From contig JAVCCK010000016.1 in the NCBI GenBank assembly GCA_030765525.1, positions 26,823 through 90,822 of the forward strand: DNA of 64,000 nt, given 5' to 3'. A program made the position numbers and the translations under genes. How positions within the stretch are numbered: the stretch's first letter is position 1; the number at the start of each line of letters is the position of its first letter. A model generated the notes under the pieces. It saw nothing but the letters and a program-made list of their open reading frames with translations, was not told where the DNA came from and ran no database searches. This document shows positions 47,121 to 55,543 of the stretch, piece by piece. Source of the stretch: Candidatus Lernaella stagnicola. GTDB lineage: Bacteria; Lernaellota; Lernaellaia; Lernaellales; Lernaellaceae.

Positions 47121-48287
47121 TCAGTCAGCGCCGAGAATCATCACACTGGAAAATTGCAGCAACCCGCCCCAAGCGTGGGCCAAACCCAATTTGAGTTCGC
47201 CCGGCACCCGGTAGCCGATTTCGTCGCCGCGCAGTTGTTGAGTGATCGAGATAACTTTTTGCATGCCGGCCCCGGCGATGGGATTGCCCACGCCCAACAG
47301 GCCGCCCGAGGCGTTGACGGGTATCACGCCGTCGCGGTTAAAATCGCCGCGCTCGATAGCCCGCCCGCCTTCGCCGATCTCGCACAAACCCAGGGCCTCG
47401 GAGTGTTGTAGCTCCTTGTAGGCCACCGGGTCGTACACTTCGGCCAGGTCGAGTTCTTCCCGCGGGTTTTTGATGCCGGCCATTTCGTAGGCCATTTTTC
47501 CGGACTTCACCGTTTGGGGCGAATAGGCCGTGTCTTTATAGGCGTAGTGCGGGGAATCCATGCACCAACCCACGCCGCGCACCGTGACGACGGGGCGCTC
47601 GGAGAGTTCCCGCGCCTTCTCTTCGGTGGTGAAGATGGCCGCCGCGCCGCCGTCGGAGGCGGGGCTCATCATCATCAGATGGATCGGGTCGACGAGCATC
47701 GGGCTGCCCAGCACCATCTCGGTGGTGAAATCGCCCGGCAGTTGCGCGTAGGGATTACCCATTGCGTTGCGTCGGTTTTTCACGGCCACCATGGCGATTT
47801 GCTCGGGGGTGATCCCGTGCACGTGCATGTAGCGCTTCATCTGGCAGGCGATGCCGTTGAGCAGATTGATGTCGAGGGGACGTTCGTAAAATTCATCGAA
47901 GATCGTCCGGAAGATCTGCTGCGGGTGCGGCCGCGGGGGGCTCATCTTTTCGGCGCAGATGCACAGCACCGCGTCGCTGTAGCCCGAGGCGATCTGCCAC
48001 CACGCGGCGATCGGAGCGGTGACGCCGGTGGCGCCGCCGGTGGAATGCCGGGAGAAGGCTTTGCCCTTGGCGCCGACGCCGCAGATCATCGCCTCGCCCT
48101 TCATGTGAATGCCGTCGAATCCGTCCACGGCGCTGCCGTACACGACGCCGTCCACGTCGTCGATGGTCATGCCGGCGTCCTGTAACGCGTGGTAGGCGGC
48201 CTCGAAGGCGATTTCTTCGCTGGTTTCTGGTTTGCGGGAGCGGAAGGTCGTCTGACCCACGCCGACAATAGCTACTTTGCGTGTCAT
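47121..48287 (-). CDS. Thiolase-family protein without the nucleophilic cysteine
   Basis: 388 residues of the SCPx-type thiolase family (FEAAYHALQDAGM, GGAAAIFTTEEKA). The nucleophile region is RHSTGG, with His81 at the usual cysteine position of the CSTG motif. The catalytic GHP is GNP (Asn335), and EVHD-type is EVYD (Tyr285-Asp286). It should not act as a standard thiolase. Such subunits act with DUF35 partners as aldolases or condensing enzymes, or support a second active subunit. Confidence 0.85.
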   Translation of the reverse strand: MTRKVAIVGVGQTTFRSRKPETSEEIAFEAAYHALQDAGMTIDDVDGVVYGSAVDGFDGIHMKGEAMICGVGAKGKAFSRHSTGGATGVTAPIAAWWQIASGYSDAVLCICAEKMSPPRPHPQQIFRTIFDEFYERPLDINLLNGIACQMKRYMHVHGITPEQIAMVAVKNRRNAMGNPYAQLPGDFTTEMVLGSPMLVDPIHLMMMSPASDGGAAAIFTTEEKARELSERPVVTVRGVGWCMDSPHYAYKDTAYSPQTVKSGKMAYEMAGIKNPREELDLAEVYDPVAYKELQHSEALGLCEIGEGGRAIERGDFNRDGVIPVNASGGLLGVGNPIAGAGMQKVISITQQLRGDEIGYRVPGELKLGLAHAWGGLLQFSSVMILGAD

Positions 48288-48297
48288 GCCGACCTCC

Positions 48298-49509
48298 TTA
48301 TGCCGAAAGATCGTCGACTGCTACAACTGCAGCCGCGCCGGTTGTTGCCGCCGGTCCGAACAAGGTGGAAATGAGGGCTTGCGCCGCCCGGCCGCGTCGA
48401 TCTTCGTGGGTTGCCAGCCAGGTCGTTTGGCCGGCCGAGAAATCGTGTGCGAATTCTTCGCCGAATCCGGCCCGCAGCAGCCAGCCCGTTTCGGCCAACG
48501 CCCGCGTGCCCGCGCCGGTAAACAAGTCACCGGAGCCCAAGCGCCCTCCAGAGGGGTTGATCGCCAGTTCGCCGTCGGCGGCGAAGCGTCCGCCTGCCAC
48601 GTCGTCGGCCAGGCGCGCCGCGTCGCTTAACCCGAATTCGAGGGCCGCCATCGCTTCGCGATGCGCGTAGCGGTCATCGAGTTCGGCAAAAGCAAGTGTG
48701 CCGGTGGGGTCGGTGATGCCCGCGTCACGATAGACGCGCGTCGCCACGCTCTTCAGGTGCGGGAAGGCGCCGTAACGCCGCGAGCCGTTCCACGAAGTTT
48801 CAGCGGCGAACGAGAAGCTCTTCAAGGTAAGCAGCGGCCGCGCTGTCTTATGGCGCGCCGCGATTTCCTTCGCTTTCTCTTCGCTCGCCAGAATAATCGC
48901 CACCGCACCGTCGGCGGGGACGGCTTTTTCAAAGCGGGTAATTCCCTCAACGATGGGCGCGCCGGCCAGGATTTGATCCACTGACACCGGCTCGCCGTAG
49001 GGCGCGCCGGCGGCGTGATTTTTCGCGGCGATAAGGGCAGCGATGCGCCGGTCCAGGCCGGTTTCGTGCCGGAAGCGCATCCATTCCATGCCGGCCAGCG
49101 CTTCGGCGACGTTGCACACGGGCTGGTCGTAGAAGGGATCCATCGCCATGGCATCGAGCCTGTCCAGTTGGGCCTCGGCGGATTTCTCATAGCCGCCGAC
49201 AAGCACGACATCGAACACGCCGGCCTCGATTTGCATGGCTGCATGCAGGACGGCCAGGAGGCTGTCGCCGCAAATGCGGTCGTTGGGTTTTAGTTTGGCG
49301 GCCAAGGCATCGGTGGTGAATTCGTCGGCGATGCTGCGCCCTTCGACCAAGTCTTCCGAAGCGGTCAACGCCGCTTGAATTTCCGTGTGGTCGAGCGCGG
49401 CATCGGCCAGCGCATCGGTGACGGCCGCGAACAATACGTCGCGGTAGGTGAGGTGCGGTAACTCGGGCGCGATGTCGCTTTTCCCCAAGCCCACCAGACA
49501 GACGGTCAT
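48298..49509 (-). CDS. Thiolase-like protein, second subunit
   Basis: 403 residues from the ATG at 49509 (GGAGGTCCGT upstream). The overall fold is thiolase-like (AVTDALADAALDHTEIQ, ALEFGLSDAARLAD), with the nucleophile region RICGDSLLAVLHAA that does keep a cysteine, but GHP reads GDL (INPSGGRLGSGDLFTG). It is divergent from the other thiolase-like gene in sequence but directly adjacent. They probably form a hetero-oligomer with the OB-fold protein. First gene of the operon. Confidence 0.75.
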   Translation of the reverse strand: MTVCLVGLGKSDIAPELPHLTYRDVLFAAVTDALADAALDHTEIQAALTASEDLVEGRSIADEFTTDALAAKLKPNDRICGDSLLAVLHAAMQIEAGVFDVVLVGGYEKSAEAQLDRLDAMAMDPFYDQPVCNVAEALAGMEWMRFRHETGLDRRIAALIAAKNHAAGAPYGEPVSVDQILAGAPIVEGITRFEKAVPADGAVAIILASEEKAKEIAARHKTARPLLTLKSFSFAAETSWNGSRRYGAFPHLKSVATRVYRDAGITDPTGTLAFAELDDRYAHREAMAALEFGLSDAARLADDVAGGRFAADGELAINPSGGRLGSGDLFTGAGTRALAETGWLLRAGFGEEFAHDFSAGQTTWLATHEDRRGRAAQALISTLFGPAATTGAAAVVAVDDLSA

Positions 49510-49651
49510 ACGGACCTCCCAATTATTTGGATTTTCCCATTTGTGTTGCACGAAAGACGCTCAGACCGTAGCGGGGACGCCCGCGGCTGTCAAGGATTCG
49601 GCCCCGTTTTCTATGGCTTTAAAGTGCGGCGGGGCGATCGGGCGAGGGGCT

Positions 49652-50554
49652 TCAGACGCCGCGTACGTAGTGGCCCGGAGCGGCCTCGCGCCAGGGGGCG
49701 TCGGGCGGCAACCAGGCGTCGTTTTTTTCGGTCGCCGCAGGCCCGGCCAGTAGGTGGCGGTCGGCCGGATGGAGGGCGGGAATCGCGGCGATCAGCGATT
49801 GCGTGTAGGGGTGCAGCGGGCGGCGGATCAGCGATTCGGTCGGGCCGAGTTCGACGGCGTGGCCGCGGTACATCACCAGCACGCGCTCGGTGAGGGCGCG
49901 CACGACGCGCAGGTCGTGGGAGATGAAAAAGAGGGTGACGCCGGTTTCGCGCACCAGGTCGGCCAGGAGTTCGAGGATTTGCGTTTGAATCGACACATCG
50001 AGGCTGGCGACCGGTTCGTCGGCGATCAGCATTTTCGGTTCGACGGCCAAGGCGCGGGCGATGCCGATGCGTTGGCGCTGGCCACCGGACAGCTCGTGCG
50101 GAAAGCGACGCAGCAGACTCGCATCGAGCCCGACCTTTTCCAGCCACTGCACGACGATATCGCGGCGCGCGGCGGCGGTTCGGCCGAGGCGGTGTACGCG
50201 CAGGGGTTCAGCGATCGCGGCGCCCACCCGCAAGCGCGGATCGAGAGCGCCCGCGTTGTCCTGAAAGATCATCTGCATGTGGCGGCGCAGGCGTCGGCGT
50301 TGGTCCGGGTTGGCGTGGTGTACGTCCGCGCCGTCGAAGCGCACCGCACCTTCGTCCGGCTGCAGCAGACCCATGACCACGCGGCCCAGCGTGGTTTTTC
50401 CCGAACCCGATTCGCCCACGACGCCCAGTTTGCGGCCGCGATCCAGCGACAGCGACACGCCAGCCACCGCCGCGACGGGCTCACCGCCGCGCGCGAACAT
50501 GCCCCCGGCGGGCGCGAAACGTTTGGTGAGGTTGTCGACTTCGAGAAAGCTCAT
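49652..50554 (-). CDS. Oligopeptide-type ABC transporter ATPase (OppF-like), orphan
   Basis: 300 residues from the ATG at 50554 with GAGGGACC upstream. Walker A GESGSGKT, Q-loop MIFQDNAGALDPRL, signature LSGGQRQR, Walker B MLIADEPVASLDVS, and the OppF/DppF C-terminal extension with PLHPYTQSLIAAIP. It would energise peptide or nickel uptake. No permease, binding protein or second ATPase is present, so the partners lie outside or are lost. It follows archease and is co-directional. Confidence 0.9.
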   Translation of the reverse strand: MSFLEVDNLTKRFAPAGGMFARGGEPVAAVAGVSLSLDRGRKLGVVGESGSGKTTLGRVVMGLLQPDEGAVRFDGADVHHANPDQRRRLRRHMQMIFQDNAGALDPRLRVGAAIAEPLRVHRLGRTAAARRDIVVQWLEKVGLDASLLRRFPHELSGGQRQRIGIARALAVEPKMLIADEPVASLDVSIQTQILELLADLVRETGVTLFFISHDLRVVRALTERVLVMYRGHAVELGPTESLIRRPLHPYTQSLIAAIPALHPADRHLLAGPAATEKNDAWLPPDAPWREAAPGHYVRGV

Positions 50555-50561
50555 CGGTCCC

Positions 50562-50963
50562 TCACAGGTCAAACAGGATGCGCACGCGCCACCCTGCGGA
50601 TGATTCCACGACACGCAGATCGTGATAGGTCACGGCCTTGACCGCGCCGGTCAGCGACGCCGCCGGGTGCAACGTCACCATCGCCGTCAGCTTCGTCTCC
50701 GAGGCTACCGAAAGCTCGACGCCCATGGCAAGTACGCCGTCGAGTTCGGCCCACACGAGATGACTGCTGAGCCAGCGTACCAGCAACTCCTCGCGATCCA
50801 AACCGACCAATTCCACGGCCCGCGTCTCGGCGGGGCGCCGGCGGTCGGCGTCGCCCAGTTGCTTGCGAAACGCGTGCATGGCCTCGGTGATCAAGGCGGG
50901 CCAGGATGCGGCAGTGATTTCCAGCAGCAGGTCGGCGGTATGCGGCAGTTCACGCCACGGCAC
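50562..50963 (-). CDS. Archease
   Basis: 133 residues. The GTG at 50963 lies just after the stop of the upstream deacetylase gene; a TTG at 50969 is also possible. Sequence fits archease: WRELPHTADLLLEITAASW with the metal-site His and Asp (His8, Asp11), REELLVRWLSSHLVWAE, and VKAVTYHDLRV to the final RILFDL. Archease activates the RNA ligase RtcB, and its position-conserved Asp near the C-terminus is present. No rtcB is in this window. Confidence 0.85.
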   Translation of the reverse strand: MPWRELPHTADLLLEITAASWPALITEAMHAFRKQLGDADRRRPAETRAVELVGLDREELLVRWLSSHLVWAELDGVLAMGVELSVASETKLTAMVTLHPAASLTGAVKAVTYHDLRVVESSAGWRVRILFDL

Positions 50964-50965
50964 GG

Positions 50966-52012
50966 TCAACCACTCAACGTCTTCCAGTGGGTGCGGTGCT
51001 CGGCTATGACGCGCCGGATGACGGTGTCGACGGCTTCCTCCCGCAGGGGCTCGGCGTTGAGCACGGCGGCGTTGGCTTCGCCGGTGATGAGGGCGTCGAG
51101 CGTATGGCGGACGCCTTGGGTCAGGCCGTCGAGGTTGTAACCGCCTTCGAGAACCAGAAGCAGGCGGCCGTCGCAACATTCGCGGGCGATGTCGAGCATG
51201 TGCTTGGCAAGCGCGCCGTATCCTTCGACGGTCAGCGCCATAGCGCCGAGGGGATCGTGTTCGTAGGTGTCGTACCCGGCGCTGACGACCACGAAATCCG
51301 GTTGGAACTCGCGGGCCAGCGGTTGGATAATGCGCTTCATGATTTGCAGAAAGTCTCCGTCACCGAACCCGTGTGAGAGCGGCACGTTGACGGTGTAATG
51401 CCGCCCCGCGCCGCGACCGATTTCCGTGAAATTGCCGGTACCGGGGAAGTAGGGGTATTGGTGCGTGGAGACGTACAGCACTTGGTCGGTGTCTTCAAAC
51501 GAATGTTGGGTGCCGTTGCCGTGATGCAGGTCCCAATCGTAAATCATCACGCGCTTGGCGCCGTGTCGCCGGATGGCGTATTCGGTAGCCACGGCCACGT
51601 TGTTGAACAGGCAAAAGCCGGATGACCGGTTGGCTTCGGCGTGGTGCCCCGGCGGGCGCGTGGCGGTGAAGACGTGCTCCACTTGGCCGTCGAAGATCGC
51701 ATCCACCGCGGCGAGCAGGCCGCCGGTGGACAGCAACGCGGCGCGGTAGCTTTTAGGGCTGGTGCCGGTGTCGGGGTCCAGCCGCACGCACCGGCCCTCG
51801 GTGCTCGCGACCAGATCGATATACGCTTGATCGTGAATCCAGCCGAGTTCTTCCGAGGTCGCGTCCCGCGGTTCGACGGCGGTCAGGCGGTCGGCGAAAT
51901 CCCGGTCGACCATGGCATAAATGCTCCGCAGGCGTTCCGGGCTTTCGGGGTGATAATCGTCGATGATGTGCTCGAGGTAGAGTGGATGGCGAACAAAGCC
52001 GGTCTTGCCCAT
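50966..52012 (-). CDS. Histone-deacetylase family protein (acetylpolyamine/AcuC-like)
   Basis: 348 residues of the zinc-dependent deacetylase fold. His123-His124 (RPPGHHAEA), metal ligands Asp161 and His163 (YDWDLHHGNGTQ), Asp248 (SAGYDTYEHDPLG), and catalytic Tyr292 (LEGGYNLDGL). Bacterial members deacetylate acetylpolyamines or small acyl substrates, in the cytosol. Archease follows with no gap. Confidence 0.9.
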   Translation of the reverse strand: MGKTGFVRHPLYLEHIIDDYHPESPERLRSIYAMVDRDFADRLTAVEPRDATSEELGWIHDQAYIDLVASTEGRCVRLDPDTGTSPKSYRAALLSTGGLLAAVDAIFDGQVEHVFTATRPPGHHAEANRSSGFCLFNNVAVATEYAIRRHGAKRVMIYDWDLHHGNGTQHSFEDTDQVLYVSTHQYPYFPGTGNFTEIGRGAGRHYTVNVPLSHGFGDGDFLQIMKRIIQPLAREFQPDFVVVSAGYDTYEHDPLGAMALTVEGYGALAKHMLDIARECCDGRLLLVLEGGYNLDGLTQGVRHTLDALITGEANAAVLNAEPLREEAVDTVIRRVIAEHRTHWKTLSG

Positions 52013-52064
52013 GACGTGCCTCCGAGCGTAATACCAGCCTATTATGTGGGTTTGACGCGCCCTG

Positions 52065-53357
52065 TCAAATTCCGGAAACGTCCGTCAAAACGGTGCGCTT
52101 AAGGAACTTTGCGAGCGCTCGACCCAGCGCGGCGTGGCCCTCGACGGTGGGGTGTGTCACGTCGAAAAAGCGTCCCCCGGCGAGGACCGGACGCGTATCC
52201 CAGAAGTGAACGTGACCGTGGTCCGCGGCGGCACGGCGGAAAAGCATGGCGGTAGGCACGGCGGTGAAGCTCCCATCGGCTTTGGTGCCGGGGGCCAGCA
52301 CGAGTTCCACGCCCGTGTTGCGGGTACGGATGATCCACGAATCGAGCAGCGAACTCATCTGTTCGGTCATCGCTTCATTCAGGCCCGCGAGTTCCGGTTC
52401 GATGCGCGGCTCATAGAGCGCTTCGGAGCGAAGACGCCGCCAATTGCGGCCAGTGGAGGTGGCGAACCAGGCGAGCTTTAGACGCGCCAACCAAAGATTG
52501 GACGTACACGCCTCGACGGCCAGGCGGCGGCGCGACTCATCGCTGGGCAGGTTGCCGACCAGCGCCTCGAGTTTGCGCCACACCTTGACCGGGACGCCGG
52601 CCGCGTCGCCGATGGCGCCGGTGTAATAGACCACGACATCGTGCTCCAAGCGGCTGAGGATGTCGCGGTAGTAGACCCAGATGGCCACGTCGCCGCCGTA
52701 AATGCCCGCGTTGTAGAAGCGAATCGCGTCATCGGCCAGCGTCTTTTCGGCGACGGCGGGAAACGCGTCGGACTCGCCGGGCAGCCCCGCGCCGATGACC
52801 ACGCTCGAGCCGGTGATAAACACGCGCTTTTGCCCGGAAGGTTTCTCCTTCGTCACCGATTCGTTGCCGATGAACTCGGCGGTGAGGTTCGTCTTGTTGC
52901 CCAGAAAGTTCGTGATGCGGTCGATGTCCCAACGCAGGCTGGGGGCCCACGGGATCAAGCCCTCATGCCGGGCGTCCCACCAGGGCGAGGGCTGCGCGAG
53001 TTCGCCCGAACCCAGTGCGACGATCAACAAAAGCGGCACGACGAACCAACGCGGCCGCTGTCGCATGGCGAGCACGCAAACCGTTCCCGCCGCGACGCCG
53101 CCGAGGAAAAACAACGCGGCGAACAGCCCCGGAAAGATCGTGCCGGGACCCAGCAGCAGCATTGTCACCGCCAGCGCGGCCGGTCCGATGGAAAGCGCCG
53201 CACCGGAGATGCGCCAATCATGCCGGCAGTCCAACGCGAGTATGCCGACGCCCGCCAGGTAAAAAGCGAGCGCGGCCGCCACGACCCATGCCGATCCACC
53301 GGCCGCCAGCGCGACCGGCAGCAAAATTAGGGCCGGCAGCAGCAGACCGTATTTCAC
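52065..53357 (-). CDS. Membrane-anchored SGNH/GDSL-like hydrolase
   Basis: 430 residues. Four N-terminal hydrophobic helices (residues 1-125) precede an SGNH-type domain: block I ITGSSVVIGAGLPGES, block II with Gly/Asn in FYNAGIYGGDV, and block V DVTHPTVEGHAALG with the catalytic Asp and His. It probably acts on an O-acyl or ester group on the outside of the inner membrane. The start overlaps the S9 peptidase stop (four bases), so the two are co-translated. Confidence 0.7.
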   Translation of the reverse strand: MKYGLLLPALILLPVALAAGGSAWVVAAALAFYLAGVGILALDCRHDWRISGAALSIGPAALAVTMLLLGPGTIFPGLFAALFFLGGVAAGTVCVLAMRQRPRWFVVPLLLIVALGSGELAQPSPWWDARHEGLIPWAPSLRWDIDRITNFLGNKTNLTAEFIGNESVTKEKPSGQKRVFITGSSVVIGAGLPGESDAFPAVAEKTLADDAIRFYNAGIYGGDVAIWVYYRDILSRLEHDVVVYYTGAIGDAAGVPVKVWRKLEALVGNLPSDESRRRLAVEACTSNLWLARLKLAWFATSTGRNWRRLRSEALYEPRIEPELAGLNEAMTEQMSSLLDSWIIRTRNTGVELVLAPGTKADGSFTAVPTAMLFRRAAADHGHVHFWDTRPVLAGGRFFDVTHPTVEGHAALGRALAKFLKRTVLTDVSGI

Positions 53358-55270
53358 GGCGTCGGTTCTTCCTTCTTCAGCAGATGCTTTTTAAGGAACG
53401 CAGCCATCTTCGGGTAGGCGTCGCGTTTGTTGGTGAGCTTTCGCAGGCCGTGTCCTTCGTCGTCGTAGGCCAGCAGTTCCACCGGCATGTCGCGTTTTTG
53501 GAGCGCGGCGACGATTTGTTCCGCCTCGTGGAAGGGCACGCGCGGGTCGTTTTTCCCGTGGATGACCATGAGCGGCGCGCGAATCAGGTCCACCTTGTGG
53601 ATGGGGCTGATGCGTCGCAGCAGTTCGCGGTTATCGAGACTGCCGTACTCCGCCTCACGGATCTTGCGTCGCCAGGCCCCGGTTTTTTCGAGGAAGGTTT
53701 CGAAATTGGCGATGCCCACCACGCACACGCCGGCGGCAAACAGGTCGGGGTATTCGGTGAGACCCGCCAGCACCATGTACCCGCCGTAGGAGCCGCCGTA
53801 GAGCGCGACGCGACGGCTGTCGATTTCCGGGATTTCCTTTTCCAGAAACGTAACCAGGTCGGCCATATCGGCCACGCTGTCGAGCCGTTTTTCCTTGTCG
53901 TCCAGGTGGGCGAAGGTTTTGCCATAGCCCGAGGAGCCGCGCACATTGGGCACGACAACAGCGAAACCCTGGTTCAAGAAGTATTGAGTAATATAGGAGA
54001 AACTGGGCCGTGCCTGACCTTCGGGTCCGCCGTGCAGCATCATCACGCAAGGAGCTTTTCGGCCGGGCGGCTGGTCCTTGGGAAGGTATACGAAAGCCGG
54101 AAAACGCTTGCCGTCCCGCGTGGGGACCGACGCCGTTTTCGGTTCGATGAAACTCTCGACCGGAATACCGGCGGTGCTGGATTCGGTTAACCGCCGCACT
54201 TGCCCCGTGGCCGGGTATACAAGGTAGAGGTCGGCGGGATGGTTTGCAGAAGTGAAGGTAACGACGAGAGATTCTCCCTTGGTCGAAAGCGCAAACGACC
54301 ACAACACGCCGCGCGGCAGCACCGGGGGCGGCAGCATTTTTTCCCGCATCAGGTCGCTGAGCACAACGTGGGAGAAACCGTTGATGTTGGTGGTGTAGGC
54401 CATCACGACGCCGTTACGCGAGAATGTTAGATGTCCGTTGTTCCACGGGCCTTTGTCTTGATAGACAAGCGTGCGCTTTTTGACGTTGAGAAAGCCTAGC
54501 TTGGTGAATTCGCCGCCGAGATTAGAAAAGAGGAAAAAGCCTTCCGCCGATTCGCGCCCCACCGGCCACCGCACCGCGGAATAGGTCGCCCACCCGGTGT
54601 GGGGAGTCAGCAGGGCCGGTTCGCCGGGCTCTTCCAAGTCGACGAGATAAAGGTTGTTGTCGTAATTGGAGTCCCATTTTGAGACGACCAAACGCCGGCC
54701 GCTGGGGCTGAACGCCGCCGGGACGAGGTACGCCTCCATTTCACAGACGAGGCGGCTGGTCCCGGTAGCCAGTTCCAACACGTAGACATCGAAGTAGGCG
54801 GAATTGCGGTCGTTGGACGCGTACGCGATGAGTTTGCCGTCGCGCGACCAGGTGCCGAGATTGTGGATGGCTTCGTCGTTGTGGGTCAAGCGGCGGACGT
54901 TTTGGCCGTCGGCGTCCATGAGAAACAGTTGGCGGCGTTCGTTGCCGCCGGCCGCTTTGGCAAAGAGCAGCAGGTTGGAGTCGGTGGGTGACGCGACGAC
55001 GTAATCCACGGCGTCTTCGTAGTCGGTCAATTGCACAGGCGCGCCGCCGGTGACGGAGATCTTCCACGCCTGGCTCGTCCCCGAAACATTGGTGCGGTAC
55101 ACGACGGTTTGGCCGTCGGCGGTGAAATCGGCGTCGTAGGCCTGCTTGATATCGAGATAGGCTTCGATGGGATAGGGAGGTCCCGGCGGCGGCGTGGGTT
55201 CCGGCGCGGCGAACACCGCGGGTAGCAGCCAAAAGAATAACATTGCAGGCAGCAGCAGCCGGATTCTCAT
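53354..55270 (-). CDS. Secreted prolyl-oligopeptidase family (S9) peptidase
   Basis: 638 residues from the ATG at 55270 (AGG and GGGGGAAC upstream). A signal peptide ends near VFAAPE. An N-terminal beta-propeller (DADGQNVRRLTHNDEAIHN, SPTDSNLLLF) precedes the alpha/beta hydrolase domain: GxSxGG with Ser494 (YGGSYGGYM), Asp in HGKNDPRVPF and His in DDEGHGLRK. It cleaves short peptides or acyl-peptides in the periplasm. It is encoded just upstream of the SGNH-type gene. Confidence 0.9.
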   Translation of the reverse strand: MRIRLLLPAMLFFWLLPAVFAAPEPTPPPGPPYPIEAYLDIKQAYDADFTADGQTVVYRTNVSGTSQAWKISVTGGAPVQLTDYEDAVDYVVASPTDSNLLLFAKAAGGNERRQLFLMDADGQNVRRLTHNDEAIHNLGTWSRDGKLIAYASNDRNSAYFDVYVLELATGTSRLVCEMEAYLVPAAFSPSGRRLVVSKWDSNYDNNLYLVDLEEPGEPALLTPHTGWATYSAVRWPVGRESAEGFFLFSNLGGEFTKLGFLNVKKRTLVYQDKGPWNNGHLTFSRNGVVMAYTTNINGFSHVVLSDLMREKMLPPPVLPRGVLWSFALSTKGESLVVTFTSANHPADLYLVYPATGQVRRLTESSTAGIPVESFIEPKTASVPTRDGKRFPAFVYLPKDQPPGRKAPCVMMLHGGPEGQARPSFSYITQYFLNQGFAVVVPNVRGSSGYGKTFAHLDDKEKRLDSVADMADLVTFLEKEIPEIDSRRVALYGGSYGGYMVLAGLTEYPDLFAAGVCVVGIANFETFLEKTGAWRRKIREAEYGSLDNRELLRRISPIHKVDLIRAPLMVIHGKNDPRVPFHEAEQIVAALQKRDMPVELLAYDDEGHGLRKLTNKRDAYPKMAAFLKKHLLKKEEPTP

Positions 55271-55543
55271 CCTTGTTCCCCCGTTTGTTTGACGTTCCAT
55301 ACTTTGTCACCAACCGAAAGGCGATACAACATAGTTCGGAAACCGGCGTCTGTCGAAAGATGTGACGAAATCGCACACTTTCCTTTTCCCAATGGCAACC
55401 TTATCTTCAAAGGTGGAAAATCGCCGCGCTGGAAGCGCCGACCGAGAAAACACTTTCCCGGTTGCAAGAAATGAAAATTTGCGGAAAACTACGCCGTTAC
55501 AGGTCGTCCCTGGCTGGGTCGAACGATTGGATGAATGTACTAG

